Assembly (NCBI RefSeq): GCF_020037015.1
Contig: NZ_JAIQDE010000005.1
Span: 62,001-126,000 of the forward strand
Direction: 5' to 3'
Length of the DNA stretch: 64,000 nucleotides
DNA from: Corallococcus sp. AS-1-6
GTDB taxonomy: Bacteria > Myxococcota > Myxococcia > Myxococcales > Myxococcaceae
Positions 41,902-51,543 of the stretch are shown one piece after another. Under the pieces are notes generated by a model, which was not told the DNA's origin, searched no databases, and saw only the letters and a list, made by a program, of their open reading frames with translations. The translations under genes and the position numbers were made by a program. Numbering within the stretch: the stretch's first letter is position 1; every line of letters begins with the position of its first letter.

Positions 41902-43452
41902 ATGGCCAGCGAAGAGACTTTCATGCGCGCCCCGGCCCCTACGCCCAAGCGCACCATCTACACGGAGGCGATGGAGATCTTCCACTTCGCGGCGGATCTC
42001 ATCGGCCTGGACAAGCGGGTGCGTCTGGAGCTCGAAGAGCCCGACTACGAGCACATCTTCTACGTCACCGCGAAGCTCAAGGACCGGCTCGTGCCGCTGT
42101 CCCAGGACGCGGCGAAGTCCTTCGCCGACCTGTCCGTCACGCAGGTGCGCAACCCCGAAGGCCTGGAGCGCCTGGCCAACGGCAACATCATCCTGAACGG
42201 CCGCGCCCTGCTGGGCTCCGACGTCGCCATCCGCCACGGCCACCTGCGCCTGCCGGACGGGCTGGTGTACCAGTTGGTCCCCGGTGAGTCGCAGCGCTTC
42301 AAGGCCTACCGCGTCCAGCACAACCAGGCCCGTGGCCCCTACAAGGGCGGCCTGCGCTACCACCGCGAGGTGTCCCTGGACCTCTTCAAGGCGCTCGCCG
42401 CGGAGATGACCTGGAAGACCGCCATCGCGGAGGTCCCCTTCGGCGGCGGCAAGGGCGGCATCCAGTTGGATCCCCGCGAGTACGGCCGCGAGGAGATCGA
42501 GGCCATCACCCTGCGCTTCATGTACCGGCTCAAGAGCCTCATCGGGCCGAACATCGACATCCCGGCGCCGGACGTGGGCACCAACCCGGAGATCATGGCG
42601 CTCCTGTACCGCCAGTTCTCCGACGGTGAGCGCGAGCGCCACAACCTGCGCGGCATCGTCACCGGCAAGGACGTGCGCATCGGCGGGTCGGAAGGCCGCG
42701 GCAAGGCCACCGGCCAGGGCGTCGCGTTCTGCATCGAGGACTACTACGCCGACCGCGGCGAGAGCGTGAAGGGCAAGACCTTCGTCATCCAGGGCTTCGG
42801 CAACGTGGGCAGCCACGCCGCCATCATCCTGGGGAACATGGGCGCGCGCCTGCTCGCGGTGAACGACGCCGACGGCTCCATCTTCAACGGCGACGGCATC
42901 GACGTGAACGCGCTGGCCGCCTACGTGGCGGACCCCAAGAACCTCAAGCGCTCTGTCGTGGGCTTCCCCGGCGCCCAGCGCATCGAGAAGAAGGACCTCT
43001 GGGACGTGCAGGCGGACATCCTCGTCCCCGCCGCCCTGGGCGGTGAGATCACCGCGGACGTCGCGGAGCGCCTCAAGGTCAAGCTCATCGCGGAGGGCGC
43101 CAACGGCCCCACCACCCCGGAGGCCGACCGCGTCCTGCAGAAGCGCGGCATCGAGCTCATCCCGGACATCATCGCCAACGCCGGCGGCGTGACGGTGTCC
43201 TACTACGAGTGGATCCAGAACAAGCGCATGGAGCGCTGGAGCGAGGCCGAGGTCGATCAGCGCCTCGAGCGCGCCATGAAGCGCAACTACCGCATCATCC
43301 GGGACATCTCGCGCAACCAGCCGCGCAAGACGGAGATGCACGACAGCCGCCCGTACTGCATCGGGAAGACGGTGGACAGCCGCTGCGCCGCGATGATCCT
43401 CGCGCTCAAGCGCATCGAGGCCCACTACCTCCTCGAGGGCTTCTCGCAGTAA
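41902..43452 (+). CDS. gdhA: Glutamate dehydrogenase family (Glu/Leu/Phe/Val dehydrogenase)
   Basis: 516 residues from the ATG at 41902 (AAGGAG eleven bases before it; ATG at 41923 also possible). Substrate-binding segments RVQHNQARGPYKGGLRYH and MTWKTAIAEVPFGGGKGGI contain the catalytic lysines, DIPAPDVGTN the catalytic Asp, and VIQGFGNVGSHAA the dinucleotide site. The protein is longer than hexameric GDH (about 420) because of N- and C-terminal extensions. Converts glutamate and 2-oxoglutarate; links carbon and nitrogen metabolism, and ties with the hut genes nearby in function. Confidence 0.93.
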   Translation: MASEETFMRAPAPTPKRTIYTEAMEIFHFAADLIGLDKRVRLELEEPDYEHIFYVTAKLKDRLVPLSQDAAKSFADLSVTQVRNPEGLERLANGNIILNGRALLGSDVAIRHGHLRLPDGLVYQLVPGESQRFKAYRVQHNQARGPYKGGLRYHREVSLDLFKALAAEMTWKTAIAEVPFGGGKGGIQLDPREYGREEIEAITLRFMYRLKSLIGPNIDIPAPDVGTNPEIMALLYRQFSDGERERHNLRGIVTGKDVRIGGSEGRGKATGQGVAFCIEDYYADRGESVKGKTFVIQGFGNVGSHAAIILGNMGARLLAVNDADGSIFNGDGIDVNALAAYVADPKNLKRSVVGFPGAQRIEKKDLWDVQADILVPAALGGEITADVAERLKVKLIAEGANGPTTPEADRVLQKRGIELIPDIIANAGGVTVSYYEWIQNKRMERWSEAEVDQRLERAMKRNYRIIRDISRNQPRKTEMHDSRPYCIGKTVDSRCAAMILALKRIEAHYLLEGFSQ

Positions 43453-43482
43453 CCGGCGTCACCGGTTCCGCGCGTCGCCCCA

Positions 43483-43533
43483 CCGGGGCACGGTGTCTTC
43501 CCGCTTCACCGCGGGAAGGGCCGTGCCCCGTGG
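43483..43533. terminator. Two-part hairpin between convergent gdhA and PilZ genes
   Basis: GGGGCACGG (43485-43493) pairs with CCGTGCCCC (43521-43529), and inside it CTTCCCGC pairs with GCGGGAAG around a TTCACC loop. Length and position suit a bidirectional terminator for both genes. Confidence 0.75.
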
Positions 43534-43537
43534 TGTT

Positions 43538-43897
43538 TCAGTGCATCACCCGCTCGCGGTCCACCAGGAGCAGCGGCGCGTCGTCCAGGGTCTCGTAGGC
43601 CACGATGCGCAGGCCCACGCCGCGGCTGTTGCCGGGACGCCCGTCCTTGCGCCCGAAGGCCAGCGCCACCTGGTAGCGGACCTCGCACAGGCACGTCATC
43701 TCCGTGCCGTCCTCGCCCGCGAACGTCACCTTCAGCTTCTCGCCCAACCCCAGCGAGTCGCGCACCTCGATGAACATGCCCCGCGCGCTGATGTTGCGGC
43801 CAATGCCCCGCATCATCCCGTCCTGGGTGGACAGGTACACGGTGAAGATCTTGTCGAAGCGCAGGTGGGAGCGGCGTTCCTGGGGCTGCGTGTTCAT
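43538..43897 (-). CDS. PilZ-domain protein
   Basis: 119 residues from the ATG at 43897; the whole protein is one PilZ domain. The c-di-GMP binding residues are visible as RRSHLR near the start and NISARG at 35-40, followed by GMFIEVRDSLGLGEKLKVTF. Likely a small c-di-GMP receptor that acts by binding a partner in motility or surface behaviour. Confidence 0.9.
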   Translation of the reverse strand: MNTQPQERRSHLRFDKIFTVYLSTQDGMMRGIGRNISARGMFIEVRDSLGLGEKLKVTFAGEDGTEMTCLCEVRYQVALAFGRKDGRPGNSRGVGLRIVAYETLDDAPLLLVDRERVMH

Positions 43898-43949
43898 GCG
43901 GGGAGGGCTCCGAAACAGGTGGGGACAGGGGCAAACTACACGGTAGCCA

Positions 43950-43975
43950 GATGTAGGCAAATAATCACCTACATC
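43950..43975. promoter_or_regulatory. 8-bp inverted repeat between divergent PilZ and secreted-protein genes
   Basis: GATGTAGG (43950-43957) and CCTACATC (43968-43975) with an AT-rich 10-base spacer, followed by two copies of TGACGCACC. The position, 53 bases before the PilZ start, suits an operator. Confidence 0.5.
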
Positions 43976-44092
43976 CACCCTGACGCACCGTGACGCACCA
44001 TGTTCCGGTTCACGGGAAAGCGCTGCCCCCGGCGCGGCCATCGGTGGCAGCATCGCCGGGCTGTCCCCCCTCTTTTTCCGGAGTTGCCCGCC

Positions 44093-44728
44093 GTGAATCG
44101 CATCCTGGCCGCCGCCTTTGCCCTCCTTGTGCCCACGCTCGCCCTGGCCGACGTGGACTCGCGCTTCGCGAAGCTGCGCGACGAGTCCGAGCCCCTGGGC
44201 GGACTGGGCGCCTTCCTGGAGAAGTACGTGGGCGAGTGTGACGGGGCGCTCGTGGATCCCCAGTGCAAGCAGCAGGCGGAGGCCTTCCGCAAGAAGTACA
44301 CGGGCAAGCGCCTGTACATGATCATCACCGAGGACGACGCGGGCATGCTGTCCCCGGGCGACTTCAACCCCGGCACCAACGAGTACACCATCAACATCAC
44401 GCCCTTCTTCTCGGGCGGGAAGTACGGGCTGTCCCACGGCGCGCCGAAGAAGACGGACGCGCAGGGCAACCCGGTGATGAACTACCTCACGGTGAGCGGC
44501 ACGGCGCCGGACATGTGGAACGGCGGCACGTTCAACCGCATGTTCATGGCGCGGGGCGTGCGCGCGCAGGTCGTCTTCACCCCGCAGTCGGTGTGGACGC
44601 TGCCCAAGAAGGGCGGCGGGAAGACCTACGGCGTCAACGCCCGCATCGAAGCCGTCCTCGTCACCGAGGGCCGCACCGGCAACCAGTTGGGGCTGTGGCT
44701 CAACGGCAAGGACGCGGGCGGGAGGTAG
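44093..44728 (+). CDS. Secreted protein of unknown function
   Basis: 211 residues from the GTG at 44093 (GGAG nine bases upstream). Signal peptide VNRILAAAFALLVPTLALA. The mature part begins DVDSRFAKLRDESEPLGGLGAFLEKYVGECDGALVDPQCKQQAEAFRKKY and continues with KRLYMIITEDDAGMLSPGDFNPGTNEYTINITPFFSGGKYGLSHGAPK, mostly beta. Two cysteines (ECDG, QCKQ) could form a disulfide. I do not recognise the family; such proteins are common in Myxococcaceae. Confidence 0.75.
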   Translation: MNRILAAAFALLVPTLALADVDSRFAKLRDESEPLGGLGAFLEKYVGECDGALVDPQCKQQAEAFRKKYTGKRLYMIITEDDAGMLSPGDFNPGTNEYTINITPFFSGGKYGLSHGAPKKTDAQGNPVMNYLTVSGTAPDMWNGGTFNRMFMARGVRAQVVFTPQSVWTLPKKGGGKTYGVNARIEAVLVTEGRTGNQLGLWLNGKDAGGR

Positions 44729-44743
44729 CCCCCCCGCCGTCGC

Positions 44744-46279
44744 TCAGCGGGCGATGGCGATGTACTGGAGCGCGTCGCCCCGCTGGACGCGCAGCAGGAT
44801 GCTGGCCCCGGCGCTGCCCCGCTCCAGGGCGGCCTTCACCGCGGCGGTGTCCTTCACGCGGCGGCGGTTCACCTCCATGACGACGTCACCCGCGCGCAGT
44901 CCGGCCTGCTCCGCCGGGCTGCGCGGCACCACGCCGGACACGAGCGCGCCCAGGAAGGCCTCGTAGCCCAGGGGCGCGGCCACCTCCGGCGTCAAGTCGC
45001 GCAGCACCAGCCCCAGGTCGTTCGCGCTGCTGCCGCCCCGGTGGGAGAGCCCCTCCGTGGCCTCCTGCGCGGGCCGGGCGACGAGCCGCACCGCCACCTC
45101 CTGGGTGCCGCCGTCGCGCAGCAGCGTCAGCTTCGCCTCCGTGCCCGGGGCCAGCAGCGCCACCTTGCGCAGGAGCTGGAGGTAGCTGCCAATGGGCCGG
45201 CCGTTCACCGCCACCAGCCGGTCCCCGGGGCGGATGTGGGCCTGGGCGGCGGGGCTGCCCCGGTAGACGTCCTTCACCACCGGCGCCGTGGCGGTGGCGT
45301 CCGCGCCGTCCTCGTTGATGACGACGCCCAGCCAGCCGCGCTCCAGCTTCCCGTTCTCCCGCAGGTTGGGCAGCAGGTCCTTCACCAGGTTGATGGGCAC
45401 CGCGAAGCCAATGCCCTGCCCCTCGCTGATGATGGCGGTGTTCACGCCAATCACCTCGCCCTTCATGTTGAAGAGCGGGCCGCCGGAGTTGCCGGGGTTG
45501 ATGAGCGCGTCCGTCTGGATGAAGTCGTCGAACTGGCCCACGCCCAGCACGCGCTCCTTCGCGGAGATCATCCCGTGCGCCACCGAGTGGTCCAGGCCGA
45601 ACGGGTTGCCGATGGCCACCACCCAGTCCCCCACCTCCAGCGCGTCCGAGTCCCCCAGGTACACCGCGGGCAGCGTCCCCAGCCCCGCGCCGTTCAGCCG
45701 CAGGAGCGCCACGTCCGTGGACGCGTCGCGGCCCACCACCTCCGCGGGGAACTCGCGGCCGTCCGCCAGCCGCACGGACACCTGCTGCACCGGCACCTCG
45801 CGGGGGCCGTCCTTGCCCGGCGTGACGCCGGAGCCGGCGGGGTATACCGACGGGCCCTGCGCGTTGGCCACCACGTGGTTGTTGGTGACGACGAGCCCGT
45901 CGGGCGTCAGCACGAAGCCGGAGCCGGTGGAGCGCTTCACCGCGCCCGCCACCGCCCCGGGCCCCACCGTGGTGATGTTCACCACGCCCGCCTCCACCGC
46001 GCGGATCAGCGGCGCCAGCGACGTGGGGGGCGTGAAGCGGGGCAGGCCCGCGTAGCCGGCGGGGCGCTCGCGCCACAGCGAGGCCGCGCCCGCGGGGGCC
46101 GGGGCGTCCACCGTCGCGGGCGGAGGGGACGCGAACCAGGCCAGGTGCTCGCGCACGCGGGCCTGGAGCCAGGGCTTGAGCGGATCCTCGGCGGCCCCCG
46201 CCACCGGGGCGAGCGCCACCACGAGAAGGACGCTGAACAGTCGGACGGACACGGAGCGGCAGCTTACACGGCGGGCCAT
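44744..46279 (-). CDS. Deg/HtrA-family periplasmic serine protease with two PDZ domains
   Basis: 511 residues from the ATG at 46279. Signal peptide, then a trypsin fold with H135 (TNNHVVAN), D189 (STDVALL) and S265 (NPGNSGGPLF). PDZ1 around GWLGVVINEDGADATA...GSPAAQAHIRPGDRLVAVNGRPI, PDZ2 around LGLVLRDLTPEVAAPLGYEAFLGALVSGVVPRSPAEQAGLRAGDVVMEVNRRRV. It degrades misfolded envelope proteins. Lies beside grpE and ftsH, a protein quality-control neighbourhood. Confidence 0.92.
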   Translation of the reverse strand: MARRVSCRSVSVRLFSVLLVVALAPVAGAAEDPLKPWLQARVREHLAWFASPPPATVDAPAPAGAASLWRERPAGYAGLPRFTPPTSLAPLIRAVEAGVVNITTVGPGAVAGAVKRSTGSGFVLTPDGLVVTNNHVVANAQGPSVYPAGSGVTPGKDGPREVPVQQVSVRLADGREFPAEVVGRDASTDVALLRLNGAGLGTLPAVYLGDSDALEVGDWVVAIGNPFGLDHSVAHGMISAKERVLGVGQFDDFIQTDALINPGNSGGPLFNMKGEVIGVNTAIISEGQGIGFAVPINLVKDLLPNLRENGKLERGWLGVVINEDGADATATAPVVKDVYRGSPAAQAHIRPGDRLVAVNGRPIGSYLQLLRKVALLAPGTEAKLTLLRDGGTQEVAVRLVARPAQEATEGLSHRGGSSANDLGLVLRDLTPEVAAPLGYEAFLGALVSGVVPRSPAEQAGLRAGDVVMEVNRRRVKDTAAVKAALERGSAGASILLRVQRGDALQYIAIAR

Positions 46280-46352
46280 GGCGTCAGAGCCCAACAGACC
46301 GCTGGCCGCTCCCCTTCCCGTCCCGAGGGCACCCCGAAGGCCCCGCGGGCCC

Positions 46353-46943
46353 TCAGGCCTGGGCCGGGGCCACGTACCGGGCCACCTTCACCCGGGCGGG
46401 GCGGATGATGCGGTCCTTCAGGCGGTAGCCCGCGCGGAACTCGGCGACGACCTTCTGGTCGTCCGCCGGGATGGGCGTCACCTCCATGTCCGCCGCCTCG
46501 GCCACGTTCGGATCGTAGGGGCGCCCCACCACCTGGATGCGCTCGATGCCGGTGGCCTGGGCCTTGGAGAGCAGGCTGTCGCGGATCATCCGCACGCCCT
46601 GCACCACGGGGGACGTGTCCTGCTGGCTGGCGTTCAGCACCAGGTCCAGCTCGTCGATGGCCTCCAGCAGCGTGCGGGCCACGTTGCCGCGCTCCACGTC
46701 GAGCATGCGCTCGCGCTCGCGGGTGATGCGCTGCTTGAACTCCTCGCGGTCCTTGGTGAGGTCCTGGAGCCCCCGGGCCAGCTCGTTCACCCGGCGGCGC
46801 GCCGCATCAAGCTCGGCCTGGAGCCGGGCGACTTCGCCGTCCTCCACGGGCTCGGCCTGCGTGTCGGAGCCCGCGGCCTCCGCCTGCGTCTCGGCGGGGG
46901 CCTGCGTCTCCGGGGTCTCGTCGCTGCGGGGATTGCCGTCCAT
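46353..46943 (-). CDS. grpE: GrpE nucleotide exchange factor
   Basis: 196 residues. An acidic, flexible N-terminus, a long coiled coil (VARLQAELDAARRRVNELARGLQDLTKDREEFKQRITRERERMLDVERGNVARTLLEAIDELDLVL) and the beta domain with VVGRPYDPNVAEAADM and VAEFRAGYRLKDRIIRPARVKVA. Releases ADP from DnaK. Slightly divergent beta domain but clearly GrpE. No dnaK or dnaJ in the window. Confidence 0.93.
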   Translation of the reverse strand: MDGNPRSDETPETQAPAETQAEAAGSDTQAEPVEDGEVARLQAELDAARRRVNELARGLQDLTKDREEFKQRITRERERMLDVERGNVARTLLEAIDELDLVLNASQQDTSPVVQGVRMIRDSLLSKAQATGIERIQVVGRPYDPNVAEAADMEVTPIPADDQKVVAEFRAGYRLKDRIIRPARVKVARYVAPAQA

Positions 46944-47027
46944 TGTCGAACCTGCGCCAGGGGTTGGGAGAAACGAACCTCGATGAGCGGCGCGAACGTA
47001 ACCGCGAGGACGGTCCTGTCAACGCGC

Positions 47028-47276
47028 CTAGTGGTTGGACGGGGCCTGGGGCGGCGCTTCCGCCATGAAGCCGTGATCCACCTGCCCGGTCACCTCGTCG
47101 ATGATTTCCACCTGCGCGGCCCGAAGCGAGTAGTAGAGGAGCCACCGCTCGGCGGCCGTCAGCGTCCCCGCGGGCAGCGCCTCCTCGATCTCCTGCACCG
47201 TGAGCCGGCCGTCCTTCAGGCCCTTGGCGAACAACGCTTTGCGCGCGACGTAGCTCTTTCCAATCCGGTTCTCCAC
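47028..47276 (-). CDS. Free-standing sigma70 region 1.1-like protein
   Basis: 82 residues from the GTG at 47276, seven bases after AGGAGG. The core AKGLKDGRLTVQEIEEALP, TLTAAERWLLYYSLRAAQVEIIDEVTGQVDHG follows the helical pattern of sigma70 region 1.1 (gxLTxxEIxxxLP, then VEIIDE). Region 1.1 normally blocks the DNA channel of housekeeping sigma; as a separate small protein it could modulate RNA polymerase. Next to grpE and ftsH. Confidence 0.65.
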   Translation of the reverse strand: MENRIGKSYVARKALFAKGLKDGRLTVQEIEEALPAGTLTAAERWLLYYSLRAAQVEIIDEVTGQVDHGFMAEAPPQAPSNH

Positions 47277-47306
47277 GGCGACGCCTCCTTGTCGTTGGAA
47301 AGTAAT

Positions 47307-47352
47307 TTCGCCCACCGGCCACCGCAGGCTGGCGGTGGATCCGGTGGGCGAA
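47307..47352. terminator. 19-bp near-perfect hairpin after ftsH
   Basis: TTCGCCCACCGG (47307-47318) pairs with CCGGTGGGCGAA (47341-47352), and inside it CCACCGC pairs with GCGGTGG around an AGGCTG loop; only a two-base AT bulge interrupts. On the minus strand it follows the ftsH stop by 31 bases. No clean T-run, but the stem is very stable. Confidence 0.65.
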
Positions 47353-47382
47353 GGGCTGCCCGGAGGGCAGGCAGGCGTGGGC

Positions 47383-49428
47383 TCAGGAGTCGAGCTTGCC
47401 TTCGGCGTGCTGCGTGGGCGGCACCGGCGGCTCGGACTCCGTGCCCCCAACGGGGTGCGCGGAGATGACCGTGCGGGCCTCCGGGTGGAGCAGGCCGCGC
47501 TGCGCCTGCACCTTGGGCCCCAGGATGGTGATCATCGCCTCCTCCTCGATGACCTCCGTCGCCAGGAGCCGCGCCGCCAGGGCCTCCACCTTTTCACGGT
47601 GGGTGTGGAGGACCTCCCGGGCGCGGTCCAGCGCCTCGGCGACCATCTTGCGGACCTCGTCGTCGATCATCCGCGCCGTCTGCTCGGAGTAGCTGCGCGA
47701 CTCCGGCATGCCCGCGGACCTGAGGAAGCCCGGCCCCTGCTCACCGCTCAGCGCCACCGGACCCAGCGTGCTCATGCCGTAGTCGCGGACCATCATCTTG
47801 GCGATCTCCGTCGCCTGCTTGATGTCGTTGGACGCGCCGGTGGACACCTCGCCGATGAAGATCTCCTCCGCCGCGCGGCCGCCCATCATGCCGGCCATCT
47901 TGTCGCGCAGCTCGTCGAAGGACATGAGGTAGCGGTCCTCCAGGGGCAGCGACATGGTGTAGCCCAGCGCCGCCAGGCCGCGCGGGATGATGGACACCTT
48001 GGTCACCCGCTCCGCGTAGGGCAGCATCCAGCCCACCACCGCGTGGCCCGCCTCGTGGTGCGCGACGATCTCCTTCTCGCGCTCGTTCATGCGGCGGTTC
48101 TTCTTCTCCAGGCCCGCCACCACGCGCTCGATGGCCTCCTCGAAGTCCGCCCGCATCACCGCGTCGCGGTTCTTGCGCGCGGCGAGCAGCGCCGCCTCGT
48201 TGACCACGTTGGCCAGGTCCGCGCCGGCGAAGCCCGGGGTGCGGCTGGCGATGACCTTCAGGTCCACGTCCGAGGCCAGCTTCACGCCCTTGGCGTGGAT
48301 CTCCAGCACCCGCTCGCGGCCGCGCTTGTCCGGGCGGTCCACCAGCACCTGCCGGTCGAAGCGGCCCGGGCGCATCAGCGCGCTGTCCAGGATCTCCGGG
48401 CGGTTGGTCGCCGCCAGGATGATGAGGCCCGCGCGGCTGTCGAAGCCGTCCATCTCCGCGAGCAACTGGTTGAGCGTCTGCTCGCGCTCGTCGTGGCCGC
48501 CGGCCACGCCCGAGTTGCGGCTCTTGCCGATGGCGTCCAGCTCGTCGATGAAGATGATGCACGGCGCCTTCGCCGTGGCCTGGGCGAAGAGGTCGCGGAC
48601 GCGGGCGGCGCCCACGCCGACGAACATCTCCACGAACTCCGAACCGGAGAGGTTGAAGAAGGGCACGCCCGCCTCACCCGCCACGGCGCGCGCCAGCAGC
48701 GTCTTGCCCGTGCCCGGAGGGCCCACGAGCAGCACGCCCTTGGGGATGCGGCCACCCAGGCGGCGGAACTTCTCCGGCGTCTTGAGGAACTCGACGATTT
48801 CGCGGAGCTCGTCCACGGCCTCGTCCACGCCGGCCACGTCCTTGAAGCCCACGCCGGTGTCGGCCTCCGCCTGCACCTTCGCGCGCGTCTTGCCAAAGGA
48901 CATGACGCTCTGCGGGCCCTGCCCCATGCCGCCGGACATCCGGCGCATCATGAAGCTCCAGAAGAGGATGAGCAGGCCCATCGGGATGAGCCAGATCCAC
49001 AGCACCTCGCTGAAGCTGGACTGCGGCACGGCCTCGAACTGGATGCCCTTCTGCTCCAGGAGGGGCACCAGGCCCTCGTCACCGGGGACGCGGTAGGCCA
49101 TCCACGGCAGGGCGCTGGGCTCGCTGCGCAGCGTGCCGCGCTCGCCCGGAGGCGGCTGGGCGTTCTCCTTGAGGAAGCCCTTCACCCACTCGTTTGAAAT
49201 CTGCACGCGGCTGAACTGGTTGTTCTCCACCGCGTCGCGCAGTTGGCTGTACGACACCCGGCGCACGCCCGCGTCCTGAAACACGTTCCGGAACAGCAGG
49301 AACCCCAGGACGAGCAGGAGGATGTAGCCCAGTGGTGAGCCGAACTTGAACCCACCTTTCGTGGGTGTTGGCTTGTCGCTCTTCTTTCCGCGCGGGCCCA
49401 TCCCCGGCGGCAGGTCCTGTGGCTTCAT
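47383..49428 (-). CDS. ftsH: ATP-dependent membrane zinc protease FtsH
   Basis: 681 residues from the ATG at 49428 ([10 protein letters not shown]). Two membrane helices flank a short periplasmic domain ([13 protein letters not shown] and [16 protein letters not shown]). The AAA+ core has [19 protein letters not shown] and the second-region [20 protein letters not shown]; the peptidase has [11 protein letters not shown] and a downstream Asp/Glu. The C-terminus carries a 50-residue Pro/Glu tail. Essential membrane quality control. Confidence 0.95.
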   Translation of the reverse strand: MKPQDLPPGMGPRGKKSDKPTPTKGGFKFGSPLGYILLLVLGFLLFRNVFQDAGVRRVSYSQLRDAVENNQFSRVQISNEWVKGFLKENAQPPPGERGTLRSEPSALPWMAYRVPGDEGLVPLLEQKGIQFEAVPQSSFSEVLWIWLIPMGLLILFWSFMMRRMSGGMGQGPQSVMSFGKTRAKVQAEADTGVGFKDVAGVDEAVDELREIVEFLKTPEKFRRLGGRIPKGVLLVGPPGTGKTLLARAVAGEAGVPFFNLSGSEFVEMFVGVGAARVRDLFAQATAKAPCIIFIDELDAIGKSRNSGVAGGHDEREQTLNQLLAEMDGFDSRAGLIILAATNRPEILDSALMRPGRFDRQVLVDRPDKRGRERVLEIHAKGVKLASDVDLKVIASRTPGFAGADLANVVNEAALLAARKNRDAVMRADFEEAIERVVAGLEKKNRRMNEREKEIVAHHEAGHAVVGWMLPYAERVTKVSIIPRGLAALGYTMSLPLEDRYLMSFDELRDKMAGMMGGRAAEEIFIGEVSTGASNDIKQATEIAKMMVRDYGMSTLGPVALSGEQGPGFLRSAGMPESRSYSEQTARMIDDEVRKMVAEALDRAREVLHTHREKVEALAARLLATEVIEEEAMITILGPKVQAQRGLLHPEARTVISAHPVGGTESEPPVPPTQHAEGKLDS

Positions 49429-49576
49429 CGTCGGCACGCTCGCCCTCCCCCTCCCCCGTGCACACGACACCATGTCGTATGACGGTTCCCTCAGCCGGCC
49501 AAAGATGGTCACCACCGCCAAGCCGTCAACCGCAGGGCGTGATCGGATGACGACGAACGGGGTCGGGACTGTCCGA

Positions 49577-50515
49577 TCAGCGGCAGTCGAAGCGGACCAG
49601 GGGCTCGCCCGCGAACTCACTGCCCAACAGGTAGCCGCGGCCGTCCTGGAGGAACGTCACGGCCTCCGACTGGGCCTGGCTGGCGCCGGGCACCTCCACC
49701 ACCTGCGCCTGGACGAAGTCCTCCAGCCGCTTCGCGTCCGGGCGGCGCAGCTCCCACACGCGGGTGTACGTGCGCACCAGCAGGCGCTCGCCGGAGGGGT
49801 GCAGGGCGGCGGCGGTGGCCAGGCGGTCCACGTCATCCGGCACGCGCAGGGTGCCCAGCTTCCGCGCCCTGCCGGTGGCGCCGGGCTTCAGGCCCTCCAC
49901 CGCGTACAGGTCGCCCAGGGACGCGCGCGTCTTGGTGAGGATGCCCACCTGCCCGGAGCGGCTGTCGACGATCAGCGACTCGGCGTCATGGGCGCCGTCC
50001 TCGTAGACGAAGGGCAGCGCGTCCACCGGGAGCGTGGCGTTGGTGACGGACGTGGGCTCCGGCAGTCGGAACAGGCGAGGCTCCTTGCGCCGCTCGAAGT
50101 TGTCGCCGGTGTCCGCCAGGAAGATGCAGGAGTCCTTGTCCCCGGGCGCGCACGGGCCCACGGCGACGTCCTCGATGTCGCGGGGGGCCGCGCCGGTGAG
50201 CGTCAGCGTGGCCTTCACCGCGCCCGTCTCGTCCAGGGCGAACAGCTCGAAGGCGTTGTTGGAGTCGTTGTGCCCCCAGAAGATGCCCGGGTGGCGCTGG
50301 CTGGCGGCCAGGCCGGACAGCTCCGGGACCTGGCGGGGCACGGCGCCCGTCGGGTGGCCTTCCGTGTAGAGCAGGCAGCCCTCCATCCCCGTGGCGGGCA
50401 CCTGCCGCAGGCCGGCGTCCGGGGCCTGGGAGGCCGTGGGCGCCGGACGGGAGCTGGAGCAGGCGGCGGACAGCAGGAGGCCCGCGGCGGCGGCGAGGCG
50501 GGTGGTGGGGCGCAC
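49577..50515 (-). CDS. Lipoprotein of unknown function, beta-propeller-like
   Basis: 312 residues from the GTG at 50515. Signal [19 protein letters not shown] with lipobox LSAAC. The mature part has repeated beta blocks: [110 protein letters not shown], resembling the propeller of phytase/esterase-like or SdiA-regulated proteins. Two bases after the NUDIX gene, so cotranscribed. Confidence 0.75.
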   Translation of the reverse strand: MRPTTRLAAAAGLLLSAACSSSRPAPTASQAPDAGLRQVPATGMEGCLLYTEGHPTGAVPRQVPELSGLAASQRHPGIFWGHNDSNNAFELFALDETGAVKATLTLTGAAPRDIEDVAVGPCAPGDKDSCIFLADTGDNFERRKEPRLFRLPEPTSVTNATLPVDALPFVYEDGAHDAESLIVDSRSGQVGILTKTRASLGDLYAVEGLKPGATGRARKLGTLRVPDDVDRLATAAALHPSGERLLVRTYTRVWELRRPDAKRLEDFVQAQVVEVPGASQAQSEAVTFLQDGRGYLLGSEFAGEPLVRFDCR

Positions 50516-50517
50516 GG

Positions 50518-50925
50518 TCAGTGGTCCAGGTCCAGCAGCCGGGCCAGGGTCTTCGCGTCCGCGTCCGGGAAGCGGTACTGGCCCATCTCCTCCAGCGCCA
50601 CCCAGCGGTGGTCGTGCACGCGCAGGTGGTGGATCTGCGCGTCCGGGTCGCTCAGGCGGCAGCGGAACACGCGGAAGTCGATGTCGTAGGTCGGGTACTC
50701 GTGGCGGGTGTGCATGACCTGCTCGAGCACCTCGATGCGGACCCCCATCTCCTCCAGCAGCTCGCGGGCGAGCGCCACCGTGTCCTGCTCGCCCTCCTCC
50801 ACCCGGCCGCCCGGGAACTCCCACAAGAGGGGCAGCGACGCGGTGGGAGGACGCTGGGTGATGAGGTAGCGACCCATCTCGTTCTGGAGCATCGCGCCGA
50901 CGACGCGCACGTGACGACGGGTCAT
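50518..50925 (-). CDS. NUDIX hydrolase (MutT-like)
   Basis: 135 residues, complete NUDIX box GGRVEEGEQDTVALARELLEEMGV, preceded by LLWEFPG. The flanking RVVGAMLQNEMGRYLITQRPP and the C-terminal VHDHRWVALEEMGQYRFPDAD are those of the 8-oxo-dGTP diphosphatase MutT group. Sanitises oxidised nucleotides. The operon partner is the lipoprotein above. Confidence 0.92.
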   Translation of the reverse strand: MTRRHVRVVGAMLQNEMGRYLITQRPPTASLPLLWEFPGGRVEEGEQDTVALARELLEEMGVRIEVLEQVMHTRHEYPTYDIDFRVFRCRLSDPDAQIHHLRVHDHRWVALEEMGQYRFPDADAKTLARLLDLDH

Positions 50926-51257
50926 TCACTTCTCCTCGATTGGGGTCCCAAAGATGGAAGGCAGGGTGCGGCGGCGTAACACAGCCCCTGTCCGGCGCCA
51001 ATGCGCAAGGCCCTCCTGGGCAGCAGCGTGCGCACGCCCGGGACGCGCGGCCACCCCACCGGGCCCCGTCCTCCAGGGCGGCCCCGGGAACGCGGAAGGC
51101 GGGGGCCCGGAGGGGATGGAGGCGCCTGGAACCGGGGGACGGCGGGCTGTTGGGGACTTCACGTCCCGGGGAGGCGCTCCCTGGCCGGCCCACCGTCCAT
51201 GAGGGGTGCGTGTGGGATTCAAGTGACGCGCGGGCCGGATGGCGCCATGCTCGGGGG
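50926..51257. other. 332-bp gap without a convincing gene
   Basis: Lies between the divergent NUDIX and XRE genes. Both strands have short open frames but none with coding character or a ribosome site. It should hold both promoters; I see no clear motif in it. Confidence 0.4.
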
Positions 51258-51494
51258 ATGACACAGAGTCGGAGAGAGCGGGCCGAAGCGCTTGGCGCCG
51301 CGCTGAAGGCAGCGCGGCAGCAGGCGGGGCTCTCCATGGAGGAAGTCGCGGAGCATCTGGAACTGGGCGTGGAAGTCCTGGCCCGCGTCGAGCGAGGGGT
51401 GATGGTCCCCACCATCCCCACGCTGAGCCGGCTGTGCGCCCTGATGAAGCTGGACCCGGACAGCCTGCCGGACCTCCCGGAGCTGAGTGATTGA
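51258..51494 (+). CDS. Small XRE-family DNA-binding protein
   Basis: 78 residues, all helix-turn-helix: LGAALKAARQQAGLSMEEVAEHLELGVEVLARVERGVMVPTIPTLSRLCALMKLDPDSL. The ATG at 51258 follows GGGGG. It is a Cro/C1-like regulator without a ligand domain. Target unknown; the MaoC-like gene converges on it. Confidence 0.88.
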   Translation: MTQSRRERAEALGAALKAARQQAGLSMEEVAEHLELGVEVLARVERGVMVPTIPTLSRLCALMKLDPDSLPDLPELSD

Positions 51495-51543
51495 CGCGTC
51501 TGGCGGGCCCCTGACCGGCCCGCCGGCGCGTCGCCCGCCTCCT

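Noticed and set aside
50926-51257. A 112-residue minus-strand frame
   Set aside because: Pro/Arg-rich, no ribosome site, no relation to known folds; treated as non-coding.
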